A DNA stretch of 64,000 nt, taken from NCBI RefSeq assembly GCF_000757905.1, contig NZ_JRLH01000010.1. One strand, given 5' to 3'. The position numbers were made by a program, and so were the translations under genes. The stretch comes from Arsenophonus nilaparvatae. Lineage in GTDB: Bacteria > Pseudomonadota > Gammaproteobacteria > Enterobacterales > Enterobacteriaceae. This document shows, piece after piece, positions 47,426 to 56,768 of the stretch (positions within the stretch are counted from its first letter, which is position 1; every line of letters begins with the position of its first letter). Below the pieces are notes generated by a model, which was given only the letters and a program-made list of their open reading frames with translations, did not search any database and was not told the origin of the DNA.

Positions 47426-47818
47426 CAGTAACCACCTTTATAAAAATGTGATGAAAGGAATTAAAAACGGCTTCTTGAGCAAGTGTTAATTAGTAGAACA
47501 AATATGTGAATTTAAAAATTAGTTATATCTAAATTGTGTAGAAAACACATTACAATGTGTTAATTATTTTATATATAGATAATATATGTTAAAACCGTGA
47601 TTTTTATTCATTATTGCTAATGCGATATGATCAAAATTAAATTTGTTAAGTTGATTTATTATAAATATGTTTATCTATTAGATAGTTGATATTTTAACTC
47701 AATACATAATAGTAACTAATAAAAAAATAATTTTTATGTTAACTGGCAAAGTAACGCTTTCTCTAGCAGATAATCCTTGGTAATTTGTATAAATAATTTG
47801 TTAGTAAGGTATTGAAAA
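47426..47818. other. 393-bp spacer, nothing recognised
   Basis: Divergent promoter region between cutA and yihD. AT-rich, without a recognisable operator or reading frame. Confidence 0.5.
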
Positions 47819-48088
47819 ATGAAATATCATCGGTTAAACGAAGTTATTGAACTGCTGCAACCCTTATGGCAGGAATATCCAGAATTAAATTTGGCGCAAT
47901 TATTGCGAAAATTAGCTGATGAAGCTGGTTTTAAAGGGGATTTATGCGATTTGACTGACGATACTTTGATCTATCATTTAAAAATGCGTAACTCTCCAAC
48001 GGAAGCCGCGATACCTGGTTTGCAAAAAGATCACGAAGACGATTTCAAAACAGCGCTTTTACGCGCTCGTGGCATCATTAAAGATTAA
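47819..48088 (+). CDS. yihD: YihD, DUF1040 protein
   Basis: 89-residue small acidic protein, MKYHRLNEVIELLQPLWQEYPELNLAQLLRKLADEAGF, the YihD family, length equal to E. coli. Function unknown. First of yihD-srkA-dsbA, the same order as in E. coli, with srkA starting 19 bp after the stop. Unlikely to be anything else. Confidence 0.92.
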   Translation: MKYHRLNEVIELLQPLWQEYPELNLAQLLRKLADEAGFKGDLCDLTDDTLIYHLKMRNSPTEAAIPGLQKDHEDDFKTALLRARGIIKD

Positions 48089-48107
48089 CCTGATAGAGAT
48101 AATCAAA

Positions 48108-49097
48108 GTGACACAGCAAAGTGCTTTTCATTTCAAAACGATTACCCCCGATTTAATTCATGATGCGTTAATAGAAGTTGGATTATACCCTGATTCAGGG
48201 ATAATCGAGTTGAATAGTTATGAAAATCGAGTTTACCAGTTTCTAGATGAACAGCATAAACGTTACGTTGTGAAATTTTATCGACCAACGCGTTGGAATC
48301 GGACTCAGATCCAAGAAGAACACGATTTTATGTTGTCTTTGTATGAAGCTGGTTTATCGGTTATTGCTCCTCTATTTTTCGCCGGGCAAACTGTATTGGA
48401 GTATCGAGGTTTTTTATACGCAGTTTTTCCGAGTGTTGGGGGACAGCAATATGAGACTGATAACTTGTTACAGTTAGAAGAGGTAGGTCGATTAATTGGG
48501 CGCATTCATCAAATAGGATATCAGCACCATTTTTCTACCAGGCCAACTATTGGAATTGATGAATATTTAATTACTCCTCGTAACATTCTAGCGAATACTC
48601 CTTTACTACCCGGTAAATTAAAACAAAATTTTCTATTTGTCCTTGATGAGCTTATTGTTGAAGTAAAAAAGCGTTGGTCGCAATCGCATAGTTATCTTCG
48701 CTTACAGGGTGATTGTCATCCTGGTAATATTTTGTGGCGAGATGGCCCTTTTATTGTCGACTTTGATGATGCTCGTAATGGCCCAGCAGTACAAGATTTA
48801 TGGATGCTTTTAAACGGCGAACGTCGGGAACAAAGAATTCAACTTGAAATATTATTAGAAGCTTATACTGAGTATACGAATTTTGATAATGAACAATTGG
48901 CACTGATTGAGCCTTTACGAGCAATGCGAATGATTCATTATTTATCATGGATTGTTCGGCGTTGGGAAGATCCGGCTTTTCCGCGAGCTTTTCCTTGGAT
49001 GATTGAGTATGATTTTTGGCGTAAACAGCAGTTACTTTTTTCTGAACAGATCAATGCGCTAAATGAGCAGCCTTTGCAACCCGGTTTAATATATTAA
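48108..49097 (+). CDS. srkA: Stress response kinase A (YihE)
   Basis: Ser/Thr protein kinase of the APH-like fold that protects stressed cells and is under Cpx control in E. coli. It shows INSYENRVYQF-type NSYENRVYQFLDE, YVVKFYRPTRWNR (ATP-binding Lys), the catalytic loop LQGDCHPGNILW and the metal-binding FIVDFDDARNGPAVQDLW. The frame is open from 48069, but the GTG at 48108 gives VTQQSAFHF, aligning with E. coli MNNSAFTF, and 329 residues (328 in E. coli); the longer form would overlap yihD. dsbA follows 32 bp later. Confidence 0.94.
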   Translation: MTQQSAFHFKTITPDLIHDALIEVGLYPDSGIIELNSYENRVYQFLDEQHKRYVVKFYRPTRWNRTQIQEEHDFMLSLYEAGLSVIAPLFFAGQTVLEYRGFLYAVFPSVGGQQYETDNLLQLEEVGRLIGRIHQIGYQHHFSTRPTIGIDEYLITPRNILANTPLLPGKLKQNFLFVLDELIVEVKKRWSQSHSYLRLQGDCHPGNILWRDGPFIVDFDDARNGPAVQDLWMLLNGERREQRIQLEILLEAYTEYTNFDNEQLALIEPLRAMRMIHYLSWIVRRWEDPAFPRAFPWMIEYDFWRKQQLLFSEQINALNEQPLQPGLIY

Positions 49098-49129
49098 TAA
49101 ATGGAAAATATTTTTGGAGAATGAGTAAT

Positions 49130-49750
49130 ATGAATAAATTTTGGTTAGCTTTAATAGGGTTAGTACTGTCTTATGGTGTTTCTGCCGCAAATTACGCGGA
49201 GGGTACTGAATTTATCAAAATAGAAAAAGCGGTACAAAATGCACCTCGCGTCGTAGAGTTTTTTTCTTTTTACTGTCCACACTGTTATCAATTTGAATCC
49301 ATCTATCATGTATCCCAAACCGTAGCAAAAAATTTACCTAAAGACATTAAGATGGAACGCTACCATGTTGATTTTTTGGGGCCATTAGGCGCTGAATTAA
49401 CAAAAGCTTGGACGGTAGCAATGGTGTTGAAGGTTGAAGATAAAGTGTCACCATTGTTGTTTGAAGGGATCCAAAAGACAGAATCGATAAATACCCCTGC
49501 TGATATTAAAGCCGTGTTCATTAAAGCTGGCGTCAAAAGTGAAGAATATGATGCAGCGCTAAATAGTTTTGTCGTTAAATCGTTGGTTGTAAAACAACAG
49601 CAAGCAGTGGAAGAGTTTCAATTACGTGGTGTGCCGGCTATTTTTGTTAATGGTAAATATATGATACGTAACAATGGCATCACGATTGAAGATGTCAATA
49701 ATTATGCTAAAGCTTATTCTGATGTTGTTAACTTTTTAATTAGTAAATAA
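49130..49750 (+). CDS. dsbA: Thiol:disulfide interchange protein DsbA
   Basis: Periplasmic oxidase introducing disulfides into exported proteins. Signal peptide MNKFWLALIGLVLSYGVSA, then the thioredoxin-like domain with active site CPHC (FFSFYCPHCYQFE), and the cis-Pro loop FQLRGVPAIFVNGKY. The ATG at 49121 is only one base from GGAG; ATG 49130 has ten-base spacing and matches the E. coli start (MKKIWLALAG), so I prefer it: 206 residues. It is last in yihD-srkA-dsbA, followed by a hairpin. Confidence 0.96.
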   Translation: MNKFWLALIGLVLSYGVSAANYAEGTEFIKIEKAVQNAPRVVEFFSFYCPHCYQFESIYHVSQTVAKNLPKDIKMERYHVDFLGPLGAELTKAWTVAMVLKVEDKVSPLLFEGIQKTESINTPADIKAVFIKAGVKSEEYDAALNSFVVKSLVVKQQQAVEEFQLRGVPAIFVNGKYMIRNNGITIEDVNNYAKAYSDVVNFLISK

Positions 49751-49785
49751 GTAAGCCTTTTTTCCACCTTTTTTAATAGCGCCAT

Positions 49786-49826
49786 GTTGTACCAACGGTT
49801 TAACATATTGGTACAACAGCGGATTT
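49786..49826 (+). terminator. Probable dsbA terminator
   Basis: Perfect 10-bp stem GTTGTACCAA/TTGGTACAAC with a 12-nt loop, then AGCGGATTTTT. The T-run begins four bases after the stem, so it is imperfect; a protein-binding dyad is an alternative. Confidence 0.6.
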
Positions 49827-50000
49827 TTCCTATTTTTTGGCATATTATTCTGTAATATCCACAAAAAAATGTTAACCGGCAAAAATAGCAGTGCGATATT
49901 ATTTTTATCCGTAACGTCTTGATTATCATTTAATATTGTTTTCTAAGTTAAATCTGTTTAACTATTGAATATAGTGTAATAAGAAGATTTACACACAAGT

Positions 50001-50009
50001 TTATCCACA
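50001..50009 (+). promoter_or_regulatory. Perfect DnaA box upstream of polA
   Basis: TTATCCACA, the strongest DnaA-box form, 125 bp before the polA start. DnaA is reported to stimulate polA transcription in E. coli, so a functional site is plausible; a single 9-mer can also occur by chance in AT-rich DNA. Confidence 0.55.
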
Positions 50010-50133
50010 GGATGTTCTAGTGCTATAAGCGGTGGAAAAGTGACAAATTGAAAATAAATTCAGGCAAAATTCGTCTCTCTCGCATGAGTGTGGCATTCTA
50101 TCACTATTAATTATTTTGATGATGAAAAAGACT

Positions 50134-52926
50134 ATGGCTCAAATTGCAGAAAACCCATTTATCCTAGTTGATGGCTCCTCTTACCTTTACCGTGCATATC
50201 ATGCTTTTCCCCCATTAACCAACAGTGCAGGGGAGCCAACCGGTGCTATGTATGGTGTTCTTAACATGTTGCGTAGTTTAATTATGCAATATCAGCCGAG
50301 TCATATTGCGGTAGTATTTGATGCTAAAGGAAAAACTTTTCGGGATGAATTATTTGAGCAATATAAATCTCAACGACCACCAATGCCCGATGATTTGCGT
50401 GAACAGATAGCGCCGCTACATGAAATGGTTGCTGCCATGGGGCTTCCTTTATTGGTTGTTGCTGGTGTTGAAGCTGATGATGTAATAGGGACATTAGCTT
50501 TACAGGCTAGTAAGAAAGGATTGCCTGTACTAATCAGTACAGGAGATAAAGACATGGCTCAATTAGTGACCTCTGATATAACACTCATTAATACCATGAC
50601 AAACACTATCTTAGGGCCAACAGAGGTTGTTGATAAATATGGTGTGCCACCTGAGTTGATGATTGATTTTCTCGCGTTGATGGGAGATTCATCCGATAAT
50701 ATTCCTGGTGTACCAGGTGTAGGAGAAAAAACGGCATTAGCTTTATTGCAAGGAATTGGCGATTTGGCAACGATTTATAATGATTTGTCTGCAATTGCTC
50801 CGTTAGGGTTTCGTGGTTCGAAAACATTAGCAGAAAAAATGGCACAACATAAAGACATTGCTTTTTTATCTTATAAATTAGCCACAATTAAGACTAATGT
50901 TGATTTAACTACAGATTATGATGGACTGGTTATGCAGGCGCCTGATATTGAAAAATTACATGCGCTTTTTAGTCATTACGAATTTAAGCGTTGGTTAGCT
51001 GATTTACAAAATGGTAGTTGGCTAACGAAAAAAACAGCTAAATCTGCAACCACTCTTTCTGATAACAATAGCGATATTTCTTTAGCTAAAGAGCCTGCAG
51101 CCGTACTATCAACAGAGCATTATCAAACGATATTGACCAAAGATGATTTGATGCAATGGGTTGAAAAGTTGCAATCGGCAAAGCGTTTTGCCTTTGATAC
51201 TGAAACTGACGGCCTTGATACACTATCGATAAATTTGGTTGGGCTCTGTTTTGCCATTGAAGAAGGTAAAGCTGCTTATCTTCCGCTGGGGCATGATTAT
51301 CTTGATGCGCCACAACAATTACCTTTAGATGAGGTGTTAGCGGCGATAAAACCGGTATTAATTGACCAAAATATTCAAAAGATTGGTCAGAATTTAAAAT
51401 TCGATTACAGCGTGATGGCCAATTATGATATTGAATTAAAGAATATGGCCTTTGATACAATGCTGGAATCTTATATATTAAATAGTGTTGCCGGACTTGG
51501 TCGTCATGATATGGATAGTTTGGCGCAACGGCATCTCAATCATAAAACTATAACTTTTGAAGAGATTGCCGGCAAAGGAAAAAATCAATTAACATTCAAT
51601 CAAATCCCACTTGAGCAAGCGTCAACTTACGCAGCCGAAGATGCCGACGTCACATTATTATTACACCAAACGCTTTGGCCTCAACTTGAGGCAGAACCTA
51701 AATTAAAAGAAGTTTTTCAACAGATAGAAATGCCGTTAGTACCGGTATTAGCCCGTATGGAACGGGTTGGGGTGCTTATCGATGCAAATAAGCTGGCTAA
51801 GCAATCTCAGGAGATAGCAAGCCGATTAATGGAAATTGAAAAAGAAGCTTATGCTATCGCTGAACAAGAATTTAATTTGGCATCACCTAAACAATTACAA
51901 GCTATTTTGTTTGAAAAACTTCAACTGCCAGTGGTGAAGAAAACCCCTAGTGGGGCACCCTCCACTAATGAGGAAGTCCTAGAAGAGCTGGCCTTTAGTC
52001 ATGAGCTGCCAAAAATTATTCTGCAACACCGTAGCTTATCAAAATTGAAATCGACTTATACCGATAAACTACCCATGATGATCCATCCAAAAACGAAACG
52101 GGTACATACTTCCTATCATCAGGCAGTAACAGCGACTGGTAGACTCTCTTCCCGTGATCCTAATTTACAAAATATTCCAGTTAGGACTGAGGAAGGGCGA
52201 AGGATCCGTCAAGCGTTTATCGCTCGCGAAGGTTATAAAATTGTAGCCGCAGATTATTCGCAAATTGAATTGCGTATTATGGCCCATCTTTCGCAGGATA
52301 AAGGATTGCTTGATGCTTTTGCCGAAGGACAAGATATTCATAGAGCAACAGCGGCAGAGGTTTTTGGGGTATTGTTGACCGATGTGACTAGTGAGCAGCG
52401 CCGTAGCGCAAAAGCAATTAATTTTGGTTTAATTTATGGTATGAGCGCTTTTGGACTGTCCCGTCAGTTAGGAATTACTCGTGGCCAGGCACAGCATTAT
52501 ATGGATCGTTATTTTGATCGCTATCCTGGTGTTTTAAGTTATATGGAACGTACCCGCAAGCAAGCTGCGGAGCAAGGTTATGTCGAAACGCTAGCAGGAC
52601 GCCGACTCTATTTGCCCGATATTAATTCCCGCAATACAATGCGACGTAAAGCATCTGAACGTGAAGCCATTAATGCACCAATGCAAGGAACGGCAGCAGA
52701 TATTATAAAAAAAGCGATGATCACATTAGATACATGGATTGAAACGGTAAAGCCTGATCTCTATATGTTGATGCAAGTACACGATGAATTAGTTTTTGAA
52801 GTAAAAGCGTCTGCTGTTGAGCGGTCACAACAAAAAATCCGTCAGTTAATGGAACACAGTATGCAATTAACTGTTCCACTAAAAGTTGATATTGGTATTG
52901 GTGATAATTGGGATGAAGCACATTAA
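50134..52926 (+). CDS. polA: DNA polymerase I
   Basis: Repair and Okazaki-fragment polymerase with 5' nuclease, 3' exonuclease and polymerase domains. Starting at MAQIAENPFILVDGSSYLYRAYHAFP it is 930 residues (928 in E. coli). Seen in order: 5' nuclease (GVEADDVIGTLA, ISTGDKDMAQLV, GDSSDNIPGVPGVGEKTA), exonuclease Asp/Glu (FAFDTETDGLD), polymerase motif A (DYSQIELRIMAHLS), the finger helix RRSAKAINFGLIYG and motif C (QVHDELVFEV). Three earlier Met codons (from 50116) are in frame, but the seventh codon fits the family start. Confidence 0.97.
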   Translation: MAQIAENPFILVDGSSYLYRAYHAFPPLTNSAGEPTGAMYGVLNMLRSLIMQYQPSHIAVVFDAKGKTFRDELFEQYKSQRPPMPDDLREQIAPLHEMVAAMGLPLLVVAGVEADDVIGTLALQASKKGLPVLISTGDKDMAQLVTSDITLINTMTNTILGPTEVVDKYGVPPELMIDFLALMGDSSDNIPGVPGVGEKTALALLQGIGDLATIYNDLSAIAPLGFRGSKTLAEKMAQHKDIAFLSYKLATIKTNVDLTTDYDGLVMQAPDIEKLHALFSHYEFKRWLADLQNGSWLTKKTAKSATTLSDNNSDISLAKEPAAVLSTEHYQTILTKDDLMQWVEKLQSAKRFAFDTETDGLDTLSINLVGLCFAIEEGKAAYLPLGHDYLDAPQQLPLDEVLAAIKPVLIDQNIQKIGQNLKFDYSVMANYDIELKNMAFDTMLESYILNSVAGLGRHDMDSLAQRHLNHKTITFEEIAGKGKNQLTFNQIPLEQASTYAAEDADVTLLLHQTLWPQLEAEPKLKEVFQQIEMPLVPVLARMERVGVLIDANKLAKQSQEIASRLMEIEKEAYAIAEQEFNLASPKQLQAILFEKLQLPVVKKTPSGAPSTNEEVLEELAFSHELPKIILQHRSLSKLKSTYTDKLPMMIHPKTKRVHTSYHQAVTATGRLSSRDPNLQNIPVRTEEGRRIRQAFIAREGYKIVAADYSQIELRIMAHLSQDKGLLDAFAEGQDIHRATAAEVFGVLLTDVTSEQRRSAKAINFGLIYGMSAFGLSRQLGITRGQAQHYMDRYFDRYPGVLSYMERTRKQAAEQGYVETLAGRRLYLPDINSRNTMRRKASEREAINAPMQGTAADIIKKAMITLDTWIETVKPDLYMLMQVHDELVFEVKASAVERSQQKIRQLMEHSMQLTVPLKVDIGIGDNWDEAH

Positions 52927-53223
52927 AAAGAAAAAGCGGCATTTATGCTAATTGCCGATAAGAATTTTAAGTAAACTAACTTATTTTACTCGTGACAAAA
53001 TAACGTAGTAGGTAATAACTTACTTTTGTTAGGATGATCGACCAAACTGTTTTAGTAAACTAGGCAGTTTTTATCACTAAAAATATATAGTTTTTGCTAA
53101 TTATGCGCCAAAGTTATCAAGCAATTAGTTTTTATTACATAAAGTTATTTTATGACTTAAATTCAATCGAAAAAAATAACAAAAAACTTTTTTTTATTCG
53201 CGAAATAAAGTAAAGTAATTGAC
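52927..53223. other. Spacer between polA and Spot 42
   Basis: 297 bp, AT-rich. The right end must hold the spf promoter. A weak hairpin with CGGCA/TGCCG at about 52936-52956 may belong to the polA mRNA end. Confidence 0.5.
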
Positions 53224-53333
53224 GTAGGGTACAGAGGTAAGATGTTCTATTTTTAAAATCTATTACTTTATGTAATAAGATAAGCTAATTATTAAGCTGC
53301 TCTAGTCAAATAATTGACTGGAGCATTTTTTTA
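53224..53333 (+). ncRNA. spf: Spot 42 small RNA
   Basis: Hfq-dependent regulator of carbon metabolism, repressed by CRP-cAMP in E. coli. The 5' end GTAGGGTACAGAGGTAAGAT and the next few bases match E. coli Spot 42 as I recall it. The central part is diverged and AT-richer. The 3' end keeps the terminator stem (CTAGTCAA...TTGACTGG, followed by AGCATTTTTTT), with a stem equivalent to E. coli CAGTCA/TGACTG. Length about 110 nt (109 in E. coli). Position between polA and engB is the same as in E. coli. Confidence 0.95.
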
Positions 53334-53396
53334 TTTGTTTTTAAGAAAATGTGACAGTAGTGATAGATAAAGCCCTCTAATTATCCATCATGTAGA

Positions 53397-54023
53397 CTAA
53401 TTATGCTTAGAATGGTGCTCATTGAACCATTCATCTAATTTAAGTTGTAATTTATCGATACCTATTTTTTTCAATGAAGAAAAGGTTTCAACTTGTATAT
53501 TACCCGCCACTGTTTTTAATCTATTACGTACTGCTATGATTTGAGCTTTTTGTTTATTGGGTACTAGTTTGTCTGCTTTGGTTAGCAATACCAATATTGG
53601 GATATTCATTGCTACAGACCATTCAATCATTTGTATATCCATATCTTTTAATGGATGACGAATGTCCATTAATATTATCAATCCTTTTAAACATGTTCTT
53701 TTTTGTAAATATTCACTTAATGCTTGTTGCCATTGGCGTTTAATTGATTCAGGGACTTCCGCATAGCCGTAGCCAGGTAAATCAACCAGCCTAATACCCT
53801 CTGCAACTTCGAACAAATTGATTAGCTGTGTTCTGCCAGGTGTTTTACTGGTACGGGCTAGATTTTTTTGTTGGGTAAGTGCATTTAATGCACTGGATTT
53901 ACCGGCGTTAGAACGTCCAGCGAAGGCAATTTCTATACCATGATCGTTTGGTAAATGGCGAATATCAGGTGCGCTTGTGACAAATTTTGTCTGGTGATAA
54001 TTATAATTTTTGTTTGTCATCAT
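53397..54023 (-). CDS. engB: Ribosome biogenesis GTPase EngB (YihA/YsxC)
   Basis: Essential TrmE-Era-EngA-EngB-type GTPase needed for large-subunit assembly. 208 residues with G1 AFAGRSNAGKSSAL (about 34-47), G2/G3 region SKTPGRTQLINLFE and LVDLPGYGYAEVP, G4 LLTKADKL (about 144-151) and a C-terminal VETFSSLKKIGIDKL containing G5. Length near E. coli YihA (210). Convergent with spf, as in E. coli. Confidence 0.95.
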   Translation of the reverse strand: MMTNKNYNYHQTKFVTSAPDIRHLPNDHGIEIAFAGRSNAGKSSALNALTQQKNLARTSKTPGRTQLINLFEVAEGIRLVDLPGYGYAEVPESIKRQWQQALSEYLQKRTCLKGLIILMDIRHPLKDMDIQMIEWSVAMNIPILVLLTKADKLVPNKQKAQIIAVRNRLKTVAGNIQVETFSSLKKIGIDKLQLKLDEWFNEHHSKHN

Positions 54024-54303
54024 TGTTTCTCGCTGATTTCGGCTTAAATTAGAGAAATTATACCTTTAAGAGGATAAATTAAGATAGTGATAGCTACATG
54101 AAAGATAGATTATTATGTGTTAATGAATTTTATTAAAAATAACATTTTTTACATAAGAAAAAAATATGGAATGTGACAGAATAGATCCTATTATTTAATT
54201 AGGTCAATTTATGCCAGTTATGTATTTTTACTTAGTATAATGACCTGACGGTACTAAATTTTAGCTTACATTTTCATCTAAAATATAATTAAAAGGAACT
54301 TGA

Positions 54304-54870
54304 ATGTTAAAACGTTTTTTTGTGCCGCTACTGGTAGCGTATATGGTTAGTATCTCTTCATTTGCTGTTGCAGCAGGAGATACTATCGTTAAATTAGTGA
54401 CTTCGGAAGGTGAGATCGAACTTGAGTTAAATAATAAAGCAGCGCCTATAACAACGGAGAATTTCATTCAGTATGTAAAAGCAGGTTACTATCAAAATAC
54501 TATTTTCCATCGTGTGATCCCAGGTTTTATGATCCAAGGTGGTGGTTTTATTAGTGATTTGCAACCTCAATTAAATATTCGCTCGCCAATCAAAAATGAA
54601 GCTGATAATGGGTTACGTAATTTACGTGGAACCATTGCAATGGCGCGTACAACAGCTAAGGATAGTGCTACTAGCCAATTTTTTATCAACATAGCAGATA
54701 ATGCATTCTTAGATCATGGCCAACGTGATTTTGGTTATGCTGTTTTTGGTAAAGTGATTAAAGGAATGGACGTTGTTGACAAAATTTCGAAAGTAAAAAC
54801 AAAAGATATTGGTCCTTACCAAAATGTGCCAACTCAAGAAATAAAAATTATTTCTGCCAGTATTGAATAA
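54304..54870 (+). CDS. ppiA: Periplasmic peptidyl-prolyl cis-trans isomerase A
   Basis: Cyclophilin that speeds proline isomerisation during folding of exported proteins. Signal peptide to about residue 24 (SSFAVAAGD), then cyclophilin core: NTIFHRVIPGFMIQGGGF (about 76-93), RGTIAMARTTAKDSATSQFFINIADNAFLD and FGYAVFGKVIKGMDVVDKI. 188 residues (190 in E. coli). Ribosome site AAAAGGAAC before ATG; followed by a hairpin at 54877-54905. Confidence 0.95.
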   Translation: MLKRFFVPLLVAYMVSISSFAVAAGDTIVKLVTSEGEIELELNNKAAPITTENFIQYVKAGYYQNTIFHRVIPGFMIQGGGFISDLQPQLNIRSPIKNEADNGLRNLRGTIAMARTTAKDSATSQFFINIADNAFLDHGQRDFGYAVFGKVIKGMDVVDKISKVKTKDIGPYQNVPTQEIKIISASIE

Positions 54871-54876
54871 GTTATC

Positions 54877-54910
54877 TAATAGCAGGAAATATTTTTCTGC
54901 TATTAAATTT
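54877..54910 (+). terminator. Probable ppiA terminator
   Basis: Stem TAATAGCAG/CTGCTATTA with an 11-nt loop, 6 bp after the ppiA stop, followed by AATTT, a weak U-tract. Confidence 0.55.
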
Positions 54911-55067
54911 AACATACCTACCGATATTTAATTACAATAAGAAAACTAAAATAATTTACCTGTCTTTATCTTGCTATCAATGGCAGGACTTTACTTTATA
55001 ATAAAACAAAATTTCCATCAGTTTATTAAGTTATATCGTTATTTTGTTGTTAATGAGGAATTATTGT

Positions 55068-55757
55068 TTGAGTAAGCTATTACCTAGTTGCCAGAAATTA
55101 ATAGAAAATATTGTTGAACCGAAAATAGAACATAAAAATAATCAATTTTCAGACTTACAGAATATGGCCCCTATGTCTACTTATTTTTTTGATGAGAAAA
55201 TTGAATATATTCCGGGCAAAATGGTTCGATTTTCTGAAAAGACACAAGCGCTTATTACAAGTTCACCTACATTGAGTCGGGCATTGGAGACATTAGAAAT
55301 TGATGGTTGGAAATTAGTTGTAGCGCAACGGGGGCAAGGAACCGCGACCGATTTACGACGGAAAACTGTATTTATTTCAAATCGAATATTGAATCATCCT
55401 AATTTAACTATCCAAGCGTTATCCCATGAAATTGGGCATATTTTTTATGCAGCAAAGCCAAATATAAAATCTAAATCAAATTTTGTTTCTCATTTTTTAG
55501 CCAGTGAAGGTGCTGCAACGATTAAAAATATTGAGATCCAACGAGAAATTATTAATCACATGGCAGTGGATATTGGAATTACGGCAAATCCAAGAAATAT
55601 AGAATGTTATAATGAAGTCTATGATAATTATCTTATTGATAACAAATTTGATGAAGCAACTAAATATATTGGCGAAATTTATCGAAATAACGAAATAACA
55701 TCAAATAATTTAAAACCTTATGGTCAATATTATAACGAAGTTTATAATAGTTTATAG
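55068..55757 (+). CDS. Stand-alone zincin-like metallopeptidase, candidate effector
   Basis: About 229 residues with the zinc-protease motif SHEIGH (His120, Glu121, His124) and a following ASEGAATIKNIE whose Glu147 could be the third ligand. Before it, GWKLVVAQRGQGTATDLRRKTVFIS resembles the strand that precedes the active helix in small toxin or effector metallopeptidases. No signal peptide or membrane segment, so export, if any, would use a specialised route. I do not recognise a named family. Of several possible starts, the TTG at 55068 (MSKLLPSCQKL) has GAGGAA seven bases upstream. It lies between ppiA and pabA, where E. coli has yhfG-fic. Acquisition by transfer is inferred. Confidence 0.7.
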   Translation: MSKLLPSCQKLIENIVEPKIEHKNNQFSDLQNMAPMSTYFFDEKIEYIPGKMVRFSEKTQALITSSPTLSRALETLEIDGWKLVVAQRGQGTATDLRRKTVFISNRILNHPNLTIQALSHEIGHIFYAAKPNIKSKSNFVSHFLASEGAATIKNIEIQREIINHMAVDIGITANPRNIECYNEVYDNYLIDNKFDEATKYIGEIYRNNEITSNNLKPYGQYYNEVYNSL

Positions 55758-55966
55758 TAATCCTTTATCATTATTCTCATTTATAATTATTGTGTTTATT
55801 TATTAAAATGAAACATTTTGATTGATTTTTGTAAGCCATTTTTTTCTACGGTTATGGTATGATAGCCCACGTTATTGTTATGGTATAATAATCAGTACAA
55901 TCTGCCTTAATAATAAAGTTCATAATCAAGGAATTATTACTATAAAAATCATTTGGATAGCCAGTT

Positions 55967-56542
55967 ATGCTTTTGATAATTGATAACTATGATTCGTTTA
56001 CCTATAACCTTTATCAATATCTGTGTGAGTTAGGAGTTCATGTTGTAGTTAAACGTAATGATGCAATAACTATCTCGGAGATAGAAACATTAGCGCCGAC
56101 ACATTTAGTTATTTCACCGGGTCCATGTACACCTAATGAGGCGGGTGTTTCACTAAATACAATTTCATATTTTGCCGGTAAGATCCCAATTTTGGGGGTT
56201 TGCCTTGGTCACCAGGCGATTGGTCAGGCTTTTGGTGCTTCAATTGTCAAAGCGAGAGAAGTAATGCATGGCAAGGTATCTGCAATTCATCATAACCAGC
56301 AAGGTATTTTTAAAGGATTAAATCGTCCATTACAGGTTACTCGTTACCATTCTTTGGTGATTGATGCCGGAACTTTACCCGCTACCTTTGAGGTTACTGC
56401 CTGGACGCTACATGATGGAAATATTGATGAAATTATGGGTATTCGGCATAAAACACTACCTATTGAGGGCGTCCAATTTCATCCAGAAAGCATCTTGAGT
56501 GAGCAAGGACATGAGTTATTAAATAATTTTCTAAAGTATTAA
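55967..56542 (+). CDS. pabA: Aminodeoxychorismate synthase component 2
   Basis: Glutamine amidotransferase subunit supplying ammonia to PabB for p-aminobenzoate/folate synthesis. 191 residues: MLLIIDNYDSFTYNLYQYL, LVISPGPCTPNEAGVS, nucleophile GVCLGHQAIGQAFG (Cys79 region), and catalytic His/Glu in GVQFHPESIL. Length near E. coli PabA (187). Could in principle be a TrpG, but the ppiA...pabA context fits PabA. Confidence 0.92.
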   Translation: MLLIIDNYDSFTYNLYQYLCELGVHVVVKRNDAITISEIETLAPTHLVISPGPCTPNEAGVSLNTISYFAGKIPILGVCLGHQAIGQAFGASIVKAREVMHGKVSAIHHNQQGIFKGLNRPLQVTRYHSLVIDAGTLPATFEVTAWTLHDGNIDEIMGIRHKTLPIEGVQFHPESILSEQGHELLNNFLKY

Positions 56543-56768
56543 TTTATTACAAATTAGATCATGTCTGGTTATTTATTTCAATGATAAGTATAACTATCAA
56601 CGTTGGAAAAATAGGTTTTATTTTGCTTGAAATGTAAATCTCAATAGGGGAAAAGCAGTATATAGAAAGTAAATATGTTTTTTGTATTTATCATCGATAC
56701 AGGGCTACTATTAAACATAATAAAAGAAATTTTTGTTAAATTTTTTATTATCAAAAAATGGTACAAAG

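Larger units (their letters stand above)
49751..50133. other. dsbA-polA spacer: hairpin and DnaA box
   Basis: 383 bp. Left: the dyad at 49786-49817. Right: a perfect DnaA box at 50001-50009 and the polA promoter region. Nothing else recognised. Confidence 0.7.

Noticed and set aside
54024..54303. CsrC small RNA next to engB as in E. coli
   Set aside because: I see no run of GGA-bearing loops or terminator in this spacer.
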